This document shows positions 46,637-57,570 of a stretch of 64,000 nucleotides of DNA, in pieces. Below the pieces are notes generated by a model. That model saw nothing but the letters and a program-made list of their open reading frames with translations, made no database searches and was not told where the DNA came from. A program made the position numbers and the translations under genes. The stretch spans positions 339,001-403,000 of the forward strand of contig QRFJ01002466.1 of the NCBI GenBank assembly GCA_006176705.1, given 5' to 3'. This DNA comes from Cocos nucifera. Taxonomy: Eukaryota > Streptophyta > Magnoliopsida > Arecales > Arecaceae. The first letter of the stretch is position 1. Each line of letters starts with the position of its first letter.

Positions 46637-48404
46637 GGTACACTATCTAATAATTTTGCATATACAAATACAAGGCAAAATACTTACTAATAATTTTATC
46701 ATTTAAAATGGCTTATATAATAAATATATCCTATCATCAACTAATAGGTATAGAAGGTCCTATCCCATTTAGGAATTACATTAATTCTATAGATCAATTA
46801 TAGTAATCAAATGATATGCAATAGAGATCAAAAAAAATTTTGGTAATATTTTTTTTTAGAAGATGTGTGAAAATAACTAAAAAGAAGATATTGTCTAAAA
46901 TTTCTCTTGAACCCTCAATATATCATTTGATTACTATAATTATCTATAGAATTAATTATAATTTTCAACCTATCCAAACTGAACAGTCAATTGATCAATG
47001 TATATAATTCTCCTATCCATATAAAAATTATATAATATATGGATGACATAGAATATGTACATTAATCAAAAGATGGATCTATAGTTTCATATAATATAAA
47101 ATATTTAAAAATAGGTGACATAGTAGGAAATAAAAGAATAAAAAGCAGAGCAAAGCAAGAGTAAAAAGAGACTCAAGAGATACAATATCTATTTTAATTA
47201 AGACTGCAAATAGATCGAGTTGACCCATGACTTGATCTGATCTAATCTGCATAGATCCGATCCAAGCCATTTTAAAGGACTCATAGATTCGGATCAGGTT
47301 CTAAAATTGGATCTATTCCATTTTTCGGATCGGATCTGAATTTAGTGAGTTTTGACCCAATCTAATCCGATTTGTGTAGACTTTTGGATTGATTTGGATC
47401 TTAAAATAAATGATTCAAACCAACTTTGACCCGATAAGCCCGACGCCAATGCCTAGATTTAGGACCATGGTCTTGCGAACGGTCTGTCTTACAATGACTT
47501 CCGCTGAGGTGTATTTGTGGTTATAATAACCGACTCTTAGAGAAGCCAACGATACTTGGAACATGGCCTGGACGGCCATGGTGAAGAGAGAGCATGAGGT
47601 GTAGGTGTGGACCTGAAACCCAGCTCTTCTCAAATAAAGGGAGAAGAGCATCTTGCAAGTGTGCACCTGAAAAGAGCATCTTTTCAGCGATGGAGAAGAG
47701 CAGCTATGATGCCTTCGTATTTATAGGTAGTTTCGCAAATAAAGGGGATGGATGGTGTGGGGTAAGTTTACCGGGTCAACTGGAGAAGGAACAAGTCCGA
47801 AGCATGAGCAGCACAAGTTTAGCAGCTTGATCAGTTCTTCTCTTGGTGGTTCGATTAGGTTTGGCATATGAGGAAAACTCGACAAAGGGGCAGAGCCGTA
47901 CCCAAGTGAGAGGTTAATAATAAGATTGACAGCTGCTAAAATGACATGAGTTTTCTTAGTCCATGTCCAGTGGGAGAAGGCAGATATGAGACAAAGTCAT
48001 TTGCATTGCATTGTTTCTATACCATCTAAACTTTTAAAAAAGAAAGACAGTGTGGGCAGTTATTGTCAAAGAGTAGAACAGTTATTGTCAATGAGTAGAA
48101 TAAAACATCTAAAATCCGCGTTAAGTAGTGTTTCGAATTATTTTTTTTTTAGTTCACTTATATTAATTAATATATAGATTGTTTGTTTTTCTCTTGGAGC
48201 ATGAAGGTGATTTCTTGGAGCCGATCTCATATTTTGACATTTAATTTAATTCCATATAAGATGACTATTTCTCAAGTGATGGAATTCAAAGATATATCTT
48301 ATGATGAGCATAGAATATAAGAGCTTTCCCACACACACAATTAAGTTTAAATAGTGATGCCATTGTTAGAGTGGGGCTTATAAACCCTGCAAAGAACTAG
48401 CAAC
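46637..48404. other. Non-coding stretch upstream of the TNP2 remnant
   Basis: The first part is AT-rich and holds an inverted repeat. At 47195-47450 are imperfect GGATCGGATCTGA/CCGATCC words typical of some small DNA transposons, without provable ends. 47450-47830 is GC-richer with partial direct repeats (AGAAGAGCATCTT, GTGTGCACCTGAAA) and short frames I cannot assign. Confidence 0.4.
46782..46953. repeat. Inverted repeat with arms of about 34 bp
   Basis: AATTCTATAGATCAATTATA (46782 on) pairs with TATAATTATCTATAGAATT (ending near 46953), and TAATCAAATGATAT pairs with ATATCATTTGATTA. The loop is about 100 bp. It lies shortly upstream of the TNP2 start. Confidence 0.8.
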
Positions 48405-48439
48405 CACTTTTAAAAAATAGGACTATGAGCATATTATTA

Positions 48440-48620
48440 TAGCGGTTTTAAAAACTTCTGCTATAAACTCTACAGCAGTGGTTATATAGAACCACTGCCA
48501 TAGATCAGATTTATGGCAGTGGTTACATAAAATCGTTGCCATAGGTCAGACCTATGGCAGTGACCTATGGCAGCGATTTTATGTAACTGCTACCATAGGT
48601 CATTCTATAGCAGCGGTTAA
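48440..48620. repeat. Left CACTA subterminal repeats
   Basis: Alternating forward and inverted copies of TATGGCAGTGGTTA and TAACCGCTGCCATAG-like words. These are presumed transposase binding sites. Confidence 0.8.
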
Positions 48621-49340
48621 TAAAATTTGATTTTGATGACCATGAATTACAGTGCGATGATCTAATAGATGGAGATCACTGATGGATTTAAAATCTGCAA
48701 TAATGATATCGGTGATGTTTATAGCACACTATCAAAGTTTCACTTCAATCGGATATCATTATCATTGTCAATTTAGTATGGGATGATTTTAACCATTAAA
48801 TGAGAAATAAGTGATCAAAAGGCCAAACGATGTTCGATTACGAGATAATTTTTTAGTTAAATGATCTTTGTTATAATTTTAATCATTTTATATGATGATG
48901 ATCATAAAATTCAAATTATTTTTGTATGAACTATTCATATTAAGCAGATCTTACAAATATACAAGCATAATTACCAAAGAAGTTTAAGAACGAGTATCGA
49001 GCAACATATAGTTTTGGATCATTCTTAGATTCATAATTTAAATTTTACAATCACCATCATAAAAATGATTAAAATAGTAGCCAAGATCATTTATCAAAAA
49101 AGTTAACTCATAATCAGACGCTTTCTGATCTTTCGATCATTCGTTTCTCATTTAACGATCGAAATTATTTCATACTAAATTGACCATGATAATGATATCT
49201 GATTAAAGTAAAATTTTGCTAGTATGATGCAAACGGCCCCGAGATCATCATTGTAAATTTTTGGATCCATCAGTAGTCTCCATCTATCAGATCATTACAC
49301 CATCGTTCGTGATCATCGAAATTAAATTTTACTAATCGAT
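48605..49340. repeat. Foldback inside the CACTA element, arms of about 330 bp
   Basis: 48605-48930 is an imperfect reverse complement of about 49000-49340. Shared blocks include GGATATCATTATCATTGTCA versus its inverse near 49180-49200, and GATCTAATAGATGGAGA versus its inverse near 49280. The loop is about 70 bp. Confidence 0.82.
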
Positions 49341-49474
49341 GAAGCTAGGGCTATTGGATCGAGGTGGTTTCTTTTGAAAATACTCTAATGATAATTATTT
49401 AGATAATGAATGATAAAGATAGACATTAAATTTTAGAATTATATAATATTTTAAAAAAATTAAAAATAAATTAC

Positions 49475-49615
49475 CAAATTTATGGCAATAGTTTTTGAAA
49501 ACTACTGCCATAAACCTATGGCAGTGCTTTTTTAACAGCTACCATATATCTATGGCAACGATTTTTAGTAACCACTGCTGTATACCTATAGTAGTGGTCC
49601 AAAAATCACTGCCAT
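49475..49615. repeat. Internal block of CACTA subterminal-type repeats
   Basis: More copies of the CTATGGCAGTG/ACCACTGCCATA word bound the foldback on its right side, so foldback and repeats together resemble an older element end. Confidence 0.75.
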
Positions 49616-49659
49616 AGATTAGGTTTTCTTCTAATTCTGCCCCCAATTTCATCATTTTT

Positions 49660-50515
49660 CTTTGAGCTCACTCTCTCTCTCTCCCCTCCTCTCCACCACC
49701 GGTAAGGCCCCTCTCCTCCATTTCCTTCCACAGCTGGCGCCGCCTCCTCCCCTACCTCCTCTTTCTTTCTTGGGCAACACCGCCTTTCCCCCACCTCGTC
49801 TTTCTTCCTCGGTCGGTGTCGCCTCCACCCCCACCTCCACCTTCTTCACTGGTAGGCCCGGCCATCGACTCTGCCACCTCCCTCGTCTGCCCCTTCTTCC
49901 TCGGCTAGCCTAACCGTCGACTTTGCCACCTCCCCCGCCTATCCCTTCTCCTCGACCGTCGGCCCCACCACCTCCACCTCCTCCTCCTTCCCGATCAGCT
50001 TGTCCACCAACTCTGCCACCTCCCCCTGCCCCTTCTTCCCCGACCGATCCGACTGCCGGCCCTACCACCTTTCCCTCCTTTTTCGATCGGCTCTTCCGTT
50101 GGCTTCACCACCTCCCACGCCTCCCTCTTCTTCCTCAACCAGCCCGGCTACAAACCACGACCCCTCCCTACTCTCATTTTCTTTCTCTCTCCTCTCTTCT
50201 CATGGCTCAACCCACCCCCTCCCTACTCTCTCTCTCCTCTCTTCCCCCAGCTCGACCCGCCCCCTCCTACTCTCTCTAGTTCTTTCTCTCTCTTCCTCTT
50301 TCTCTCTCTTCTCTCTTTCTCTATCTCTAGATGTCTCTCTCTAGATCTTTCTCTCTCTCTTCCCTCTTTCTCTTTCTCTTTCTCTATCTTATCTCTTTCT
50401 CTATCTTTAAATGTCTCTCTAGATCTTTCTCTCTCTTTCCTCTTTCTCTTTTTTTTTTCTTCTCTTTCTCTATATCTCACTATCTTGTCTCTCTCGCAGG
50501 CTACCTCTAGCACCA
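49660..50515. repeat. CT-rich, pyrimidine tract region
   Basis: Plus strand rich in CTCCTCC then (TCTCTTTC)n. The proline/serine or Arg/Glu frames that overlap it are a by-product of composition. Confidence 0.85.
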
Positions 50516-50679
50516 CCATCTCTCTCTAGCATCACCGTTGGTGACATTCGAAGCTCTGTGCGACTCCTTCATAGCCACAAGTATGATTTTTTTTAAATTT
50601 TATAGTAATATTTATTAATTATTTATAATATTATATAATAATATTTATAATAAATGTTATAAATATTATAATTATCCAT

Positions 50680-50975
50680 CGGCTGTGGGTTATGTCGGTG
50701 AGTAAAAGAACTCCTGCTAGTTGGTTCTGAACCATGCTGGTAGATTTTGGATTGGACTATGCCAGCAGCCTTGGGTCATGCCGCGTTGACGGCTGTGGAT
50801 GGCGTTGGGCCATACTAGTCAATAAGGAAACCCCAGTCGGTAGGTTCTAGGCCGTGCCCATGGCCATAGGCCGTGCCAGCTGCTAAGAGAACCCTCGCCC
50901 TTGCTGGCAGATTCTGGGCCGTGCCTGGGGCCATGGGCTATGCCGGTCGCTATGAGAACCCCCACCACTAATAGA
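50680..50975. repeat. Imperfect tandem repeats in the CACTA interior
   Basis: About four degenerate copies of a unit with GGGCCGTGCC, GCTATGAGAACCCCC and GGTAGATTCTGGGCC words, with a spacing of roughly 60-70 bp. Confidence 0.6.
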
Positions 50976-51282
50976 GAGTAAAATTATTTATTTCTCCTTC
51001 TTAATTATTTATGGATGTAATTCATGTTATAGAATTTATTGCATAACATTCTCTAGGTTACTATTTATATCTTGTTGCTTTTGTTTATTGTATTGCATAA
51101 TAATATACAATGCCAAGCTCGGTATCGATATACCTGCTTGACCTTTTCCATCAATAGAGCATGATGTAGGAGTGTGGTAAGATTTAAATAGTCTTCAATT
51201 AGTTAGAGTCTATTTATTGATGCTTTATTAATATTATTGTTTAACATATTATATTGATTAATGTTCATTAACATTATAGGTT

Positions 51283-53037
51283 ATGATAGCACCAAAATGC
51301 CATCTAGTTTTTATCCCCACTCCTCAGCAGGTTAAGTGGAGCTCCACATCTGAGTCGCAAGGAGAGTGTACTCCATCCATCTCTGCATCGGCTATCCAGG
51401 TACCACCGACATCTACTCCACTGACATCTAAACCTCCAGCATCAGCTACATCTTTGATACATGCTCCACCCACCGATGTGTCTCCACTGGCATCCACGTC
51501 GCTCAATCCTATGGCCAGTGAGTGTATATTTTTATTGTATCATTTATTTATTTGTATAGTTATTGTACACTCTTATTATTTACATAATATATTTTCATTG
51601 CAGATGCATCATCCAGTAGGATATTTCGCAATCTCACATGCATGCCGCATGTGTGAAACCACTAACATCAAGTGATGGTGGAGTACGATGCGGAAGAAAG
51701 GCTAGTAAGAAAGACTGTGTGGGAGATGTATTTCTTTTTTGAAGTGCTTGTGAGGTGGTTCAACATCATTTCAGTACTACTCGTAGACTGACGATTGATA
51801 GACATACACTGGTGTTAGAAATTAGATGTGGAAGAAAATATGAATAAATGTATCTTAATTATATGTATGCATTTGATAAGTTTACACTATGTTTGATTAG
51901 AATAATTTTATAATTGACTTCTGATAACTATGTGCAGAGGAGGTACTATTTTTTAGATCATGAGAAGGCTCGAGATGCCCGACTAAAGAAGATTGAAGAG
52001 TTATACTCGGGTTATAAGGTCAAGCTCTATAGAGGATGGCTCAAGCACCGACGCAATATCCCAAAGGAGCTTATTTCTTGGATATAGGACTGTCCCCAAA
52101 GTTAGTAGGAGGGGATGGTTAAGCATTGGAGGAGCCAGAAGTTTGAGGTTTAATTTCTAACTTTTAAATCTTTTAATATACTCAAATTTATATTTAAATA
52201 ATTTTTATTTATTTAAATATTTTTTAGGCTGCCTTCCATCAATCAAGAGAATTGGACAGCTCAAGAGTACATGCACGCTCTCGGCTATGAGTCTATGGCC
52301 AGTCGTGTGCATAGAAAGATAATGAATTTTGAATCTTACTAGATAAATTAAATTGATATTTTTTTTGCATGTTTCTAATAAACTGATTGATTGTTATAGC
52401 TGATGAGGAATGGGGTGATAACCCATAGTGAGATTTTTTGATCCAGCCATACAGACAAGAAGGGCAGGCCGATGAATGCCATGATCGAAAGAATTTTTAT
52501 AAGTAATAAATATATTAGTATGATTAGTATTATAGTATTTCTTGTGATATTTTATTTAAATTTATAATTATAGGAGTAGTTAGATGTGCTCGTAAGCAAG
52601 GGCCTGGACATCTCTCGCCCTCATGACCATCTATCTCAGGTCTTAGGATCTGAGCACTCTGGAAGGATCCAATGCAGGCCCGGATATATACCGATGAGCT
52701 ACTGGTCTGAGGCAAGCATCTCTTCACATGATTCTAGTGTCGTTAGTCAGGAGTAACTTGAAGAGATGTTGGAGCAGGTAGCTCATATTAGGATGTAGAT
52801 AGATCAGGCTAGGGAGTAGGCTGCTCAGGCTAAGAAGCAGACTGCTCAGCTACAGCATCTTGTGATCGCTATGATGACGAGGCTCAGCATATATTTTGGA
52901 GCTAACTTCATGGGCCTTGAAGACATGTTGGCTGGCATTCTAGCCCCAGTCCCTCCAGCTCCAGCCCCTCCAACTCTAACTCTAGCTCCATTTTCTCTCA
53001 GTGATGATGACTTAGATGTAGATTTACGAGACTTTTG
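51283..53037 (+). pseudogene. CACTA-associated plant transposase-like gene (Ptta/En/Spm type), interrupted by introns
   Basis: The first exon starts MIAPKCHLVFIPTPQQ right after an intron-like TTATAG and is Pro/Ser/Thr-rich to about 51520. Later exon-like blocks read RLVRKTVWEMYFFFEVL (51700), LKKIEELYSGYKVKLYRGW and MVKHWRSQKFE (51980-52150), ELDSSRVHARSRL (52255), then LMRNGVITHSE and SHTDKKGRPMNAMIERI (52403-52500). The last has SQVLGSEHSGRIQCRPGYI, a Gln/Ala-rich coiled stretch and LSDDDLDVDLRDF ending at 53037. This order matches the plant transposase (Ptta/En/Spm) family found in CACTA elements, where it probably helps bind element DNA. AT-rich gaps between blocks look like introns. At least four stops lie in the blocks, so I call it a pseudogene. 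Exon borders are approximate. Confidence 0.7.
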
Positions 53038-53199
53038 ATGTATTTTTTTAAAAAATATTATAATAAATTTTATTCAATAATAAAATTTAAGCATTTCAAA
53101 AATATTATCATATTTTTAATATTTTCTTGTATTATATATTGAACTATATTTATCAGGTAAAAAAATAAAAATTAAAAAAATTATATTTTTATATTATTC

Positions 53200-53572
53200 A
53201 AAATCTGTGGCAGTGGTTGCAAAATTACTGTCGTAGGTCACGTGCCAATCATTGCATTAGATCTATGACAGTAATTTTGTAACCGTTGCTATAGACTTAT
53301 GATAGCGATTTGATAACCGCTGCCATAGATAGCTATGGTAGTAATCATAAAACCACTGTCATAAGAAGGTCTATGGCAACGGTTACCAAACCGCTGCCAT
53401 AGGTTATCTATAGTAGCGGTTATCATAACCATTGCAAAAATTACTGTCATATATCTATAGCGATGGCCACAGTGGTAGCGGTTAACTAATCACTACCGTA
53501 GGCTATGACAGTAATTTTTTAGACTATGGTAGCGGTTGTGAACCATTGCCGTAGCCCTTTACTATAGTAGTA
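53200..53572. repeat. Right CACTA subterminal repeats
   Basis: Many forward and inverted copies of CTATGGCAGCGGTTA-like words, continuing to the terminal ACTATAGTAGTA. Confidence 0.82.
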
Positions 53573-54770
53573 AACAATAATTTGAAAATAATCAAACTAG
53601 ACTAAAGATCCTATTTGGCTAAGCTTTTAGAATATCAGAAAGTACTTTTTGTCCTTTTAGAAGTACTTTTGGATAGTATAGTGATATATAGTAAAAAAAT
53701 TAGGAAGCTGTTTTAGCTTTCCCAGGATGTTGAAAAAGTCTATTTGAGAAAAGCTCTATTTTGAAGCTTTTCCAAAAATACTTTCCGGCTAATATTGTAA
53801 AGCTATTTTAATTTAAATAAAATTTTTAATAACCAAAATATTCATTAATAAATATCATAATTCATCTTATATCATATCATATTATATTATTATACTATTA
53901 ATATAATATAATATAATAATAAATTAATATTATGACATATTATAAACATAAAACATAGTCAATTATAATATTATTATATTATAAAAATATAATTTGATAT
54001 AATAATATTTAATAATAATATAATATCATTATACTAATATAATATAATATAATCTATTATGTTATATTTTGTTATTAGACTAGATTATAATCCATTATAT
54101 TATATTACATTATATGATTATAACATTATACAATAAAATAATATTTTAAAATATAATAATATTTATTTTATAAATATAAAATATAATCTAATATAATATC
54201 ATTATATTATAATAATATAATATAATTATATTATATTAATAATTATATTATATTATAATAATATAATATAATTTATTATACTATAATCTATTATTAGATT
54301 AGATTATAACCAATATATTATATATACTATAAATTATATTATAATACTAGCACATAACCCCATGCAATGCATGGGATGTAATTTTTTTAAAATGCTATTT
54401 AATTTTATTTATCTATTTTATTATATCTATTTTAAAAAAATTTAAAAATAACTATGATTCATGCATATTATCTATTTAAAATATCTATGATTTCGAGCAT
54501 AACTCCTATCTAAACTTTCAAAACACTACCTCCTATCTCACAAAACTAATGTTGAGAAAGTAAGGAAAAGGACATATTACGCCTTGAGTCTCAATTTCTT
54601 TCATTCTATGGTGCCTGGTGCAAGCTAACATGACATGCATTTGGCCTTTGAGTTAAATAGCATCAGAATGGCTTTGTTCGTGCATCCACATTATAGTTCA
54701 GAAAGGTGGAACTTAGCTTAATGCAAGTCTCACACTATGGATTTGGTATCATATTCATGTTACCATTAGA

Positions 54771-55316
54771 ATGCCTTCCTCGCCAGCGGAAGTCGATTCC
54801 CATTCCTGACTGCCCTAGGTCCGAATCCCAGGTCTCAAGCAGATCATCAAGAAGGCCTCCTGGTGCAAGGCCAAATGCAATCTCGCCCACCAATGCAAAT
54901 CCCTCATCGACTGTCTCACCAATCCTTCATCGTCCTCCACCATTCACGACCTTGACTCATCTTCATCCACCCTCTCCGGCCCACTCCTCGACCTGTCCCT
55001 TGTCGACTCCGAGTCCATCCTCCTCCCACTCCTCTCAGCTGTCTTCTCTAGCACCCTCAAGATCGCTGACGACCTCATCATCGACTGCATCCAGAGGCTT
55101 GTCTCCCTCTGCCACTCCCCCGCCGATGACACTACCGAGCTCTTCATCCTTAAGATCCTCCTCTCTGCCATCACCTCCATTGCCCTCGGCATCCATGGCG
55201 ACACCCTCCTCCAGATCGTCTGCACCTGCTACGACATCCACCTCCTCGCCGCCTTCGTCGGCCGCCATGAGACCCTGCTCCATGCTCCTGTCCTCTCCTA
55301 TGATACACAAGTTTAA
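54771..55316 (+). pseudogene. Captured N-terminal fragment of a BIG-type ARF-GEF gene
   Basis: Frame from 54771 reads MPSSPAEVDSH, then two stops close together, then IPGLKQIIKKASWCKAKCNL, AHQCKSLIDCL, LLPLLSAVFSSTLKIADD, IIDCIQRLVSLCH, ELFILKILLSAITSIALGIH and GDTLLQIVCTCYDIHL. This is the dimerisation/cyclophilin-binding (DCB) region at the N-terminus of plant BIG guanine-nucleotide exchange factors for ARF GTPases, which act in vesicle traffic at the trans-Golgi. The two stops (TGA, TAG) fit C-to-T change. Only about 170 residues are present, far short of the roughly 1,700-residue family length; the Sec7 domain is absent. It lies opposite to the Helitron strand, with the Helitron termini outside it. 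The longer overlapping frame from 54706 is an out-of-frame reading. Confidence 0.78.
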
Positions 55317-55537
55317 ACGAAAGTGCTCATTATGGGATGCATGGCTTTCTCACAGTTTTTCTCAAATCATACACGAAGGCCTGGAACTTCGCTGCCATCC
55401 ACCTCCTCACCGCCTTCATGGCCATCGTGAGACCGTGCTCCATGCCCCTGTCCTCTCCTATGATATGTAAGTTTAAACGAAAGTGCACCTCATGGGACGC
55501 GTGGCTTTCTCACAGTTTTTCTCAAATCTTACGTGTC
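55235..55537. repeat. 161-bp tandem duplication at the end of the captured fragment
   Basis: Unit 1 (55235-55395) and unit 2 (55396 to about 55537) share CATCCACCTCCTC, GTCCTCTCCTATGAT and GGCTTTCTCACAGTTTTTCT. They span the last captured codons and adjoining Helitron sequence. Confidence 0.85.
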
Positions 55538-55787
55538 AAATGGATGCTAAAACCTCTATTTTAATATATATATATATATAGATTATATTATATTATATAC
55601 TAATAATATAATATAATATTATTTTAATATATAATAATATATTATATTATATTAAACTTCTAAAACTTTTTATAAATATAGTTGTCAAACGGTAAAATTT
55701 TTTTTTGTGAAAGCTTTATTTTTGAAAAGCTCTACTTGCAAAAGCTCCAAAGCTTTATTGCCAATGGCAATCCCAAATAGGGCTTAA

Positions 55788-56391
55788 GGTCCTATTTGAT
55801 TAAGCTTTTAGAATGTCAGGAAGCACTTTCTTTCTGTCTCTCGAAAAATATTTTTGGATAATATAATAATATTTGATAAAAAATTAAAAAACTATCTTAG
55901 CTTTGTCAGAAAGCTGAAAAGGTCTATTTAAAAAATATTCTATTTTAAATTTTTTTCCAAAAGTACTTTATGGCTAATATTGAAAGGTTACTTTAATTTA
56001 ATTAAAATTTTTGTAAGGACTAAAATGCGCACTAATAAATCTCATAATAGCATCTTATATCATATCATATTATATTATTATACTATAAATATAATATAAT
56101 ATAATAATAAATTAATATTTTGATATATTATAAATATATAACATAATCTATTACAATATCATTATATTATAATGTAATTATATTATATTATTCTCTACTA
56201 TATAATACTATGTAATGGCTTTTATTATCATTTTATCATACCATTTTTTTTATATTTTAGTTACAAAATATACGTTAAAATTCTAAAGTACTTTATAAAT
56301 ATGGTTATCAAATAACAAATAGCTTTTTATAAAAGCTCTATTTTCAAAAGCTCCAAAAACTCTACTGTCAATAGCAATCCCAAATAGGACC
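55788..56391. mobile_element. Tourist-like MITE 2
   Basis: Ends GGTCCTATTTGATTAAGC and CCCAAATAGGACC are inverted repeats. TAA flanks it at 55785-55787 (shared with MITE 1) and 56392-56394. It is 604 bp, AT-rich and non-coding. Confidence 0.85.
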
Positions 56392-56394
56392 TAA

Positions 56395-56815
56395 AAAGCT
56401 AACTTATAATCCATATTTTAGATTGTAAGAATATTTTTATTATAGGCTGTTGTGTAAGAAACATTTTGTTACAACCTATTATAATAAGATTCTATTATAA
56501 ATATCAAATCAAGGAACAACCTCAAGTTTATCATCATAACTTTCTTTGTAATATGGTATTAGAGTCACAAAAGCAAGATACACAAATGATCTTTCACTAC
56601 TCCAGCTTAATTGCTACAATCTGTCTACTATGACTTCATCTATAGTCAGCTCTCAAGTGTCATCATCCATTACATCATCAGTCCAAAGTGCCGCAACCTC
56701 CACCATAGGGCAATTTTATCAAATTAATGCTTATTTTAAAAAAAATTATGAAAATAATGCATCTTTCAAAGTATTTACTAAAGTACAGTCCAATCAAAAG
56801 TCGTCCTTCCTTTAG
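56395..56815 (+). mobile_element. Copia fragment: LTR end, primer site and gag start
   Basis: TGGTATTAGAGTC at 56554-56566 is an initiator-Met-type primer site with one C-to-T change. The preceding AT-rich 150 bp would be the end of a 5' LTR. An ATG at 56630 opens MTSSIVSSQVSSSITSSVQS and continues for 61 codons as Ser/Thr-rich copia-like gag N-terminus, then breaks. No further pol is seen. Confidence 0.6.
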
Positions 56816-57570
56816 TATTTACTAAAGTACAGTCCAATCAAAAGTCGTCCTTCCAAAGGACGACTTTATATGCTGACTCATCCAAAATAAATAGTACCTA
56901 AAGGAGGTGGATTGCCAACTAAACAATCATTATATCATAGGATGACTTATAGAGCCACTCTATGATAGGATGACTCTATAAGTCGCTCTTTTAAAGAGCG
57001 TCTATGAAAGTTGCCCTTTGAAAGGATGACTTTGATACGCCCCTAGCACACCACCAAGCTCTAGGAAGAAAACCTCTAGACTCCAAGCCTCTAGATAAGC
57101 ATAGTCAATTCTTCTCTCCATGAGGATATTTGATAGTTTTATACATTACATCCTCTATAATGATGCAGTATTTTACATACATTAGCAAACCATGGTCACA
57201 CTATATATGCTATTTGTTTATCTCCACTTTGGATCTCTCTTAACTTTTATTCCAAACCTAAACCATTTAGGATAGTTTATTAGATCTTAGAACCAAACCT
57301 TAGGCACCTAAATGATGGTGGTTAGATATAGGTAAGGCAGGATTCAGTCTAAGTTGGACTACATATGGGTCAGGCTAGGTTAATTTCGTATAAACAAATA
57401 ATCCCTGGTTCATTTGAAGTTATGGCAAGTTACCTCTTCAATAAGGAACCACATTCAGATAGCCTAATTAGTTTGGCTTGCATGAACAAAGACTGCATAA
57501 ATAGAAGGCTTTATAAGTCGCCCTTTTAAATAGCGGCTCTATAGGTTACCCTTCCAAAGGGGTTGTGGCA
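56760..57570. repeat. Cluster of GTCGCCCTTT-type palindromes and a 44-bp tandem copy
   Basis: A block with TACTAAAGTACAGTCCAATC occurs twice in tandem (about 56771 and 56815). Then come AGTCGTCCTTCC/AAAGGACGACTT (56848-56875), related words at 56940-57030 (GTCGCTCTTTTAAAGAGCG and TTGCCCTTTGAAAGGATGAC) and at 57512-57565. They may belong to a terminal region of the MULE-PMD element to the right; no end could be fixed. Confidence 0.55.

Larger units (their letters stand above)
48405..53572. mobile_element. CACTA-type DNA transposon, non-autonomous for TNP2
   Basis: Left end CACTTTTAAAAAATAG at 48405. The right end ACTATAGTAGTA (53561-53572) gives TACTACTATAGT when inverted, a one-base drift from CACTA. 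AAC occurs on both flanks (48402-48404 and 53573-53575), the 3-bp TSD expected for CACTA elements. Both ends carry dense subterminal arrays of a CTATGGCAGCGGTTA-type repeat in both orientations. The interior holds a foldback, a CT-rich tract and one plus-strand gene, but no TNP2. The terminal inverted repeats are imperfect, so the boundaries are fairly rather than fully certain. Confidence 0.78.
54347..55582 (-). mobile_element. Non-autonomous Helitron carrying a captured gene fragment
   Basis: On the minus strand it begins TC at 55582-55581 (TCTATATATATATATATTAA) after a host A, and ends CTAG at 54350-54347 before a host T. This is the A|TC...CTAG|T arrangement of Helitrons. Eight bases before CTAG is a hairpin with an 8-bp stem, CCCATGCA/TGCATGGG (54359-54375). 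There is no TSD, as expected. The internal sequence is much richer in GC than the MITE around it and includes exon-like sequence from a host gene. No Rep/helicase is present. Confidence 0.75.
53606..55784. mobile_element. Tourist-like MITE 1, containing a Helitron
   Basis: Left end AGATCCTATTTGGCTAAGC and right end CCAAATAGGGCT (inverse AGCCCTATTTGG). Flanks are TAA at 53603-53605 and 55785-55787. Without the Helitron at 54347-55582 it is about 0.94 kb, AT-rich and non-coding, and homologous to MITE 2 (shared AAGCTTTTAGAATRTCAG and ATCATATTATATTATTATAC words). Confidence 0.82.

Noticed and set aside
49660..50520. Open frames rich in Pro/Ser or Arg/Glu on both strands
   Set aside because: They arise from the CT-rich low-complexity tract; no domain or start context supports them.
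54706..55470. A 254-codon plus-strand frame in the Helitron
   Set aside because: It is out of frame with the BIG-like protein text, which is in another plus-strand frame from 54771; the Ser/Pro-rich product is a shadow.
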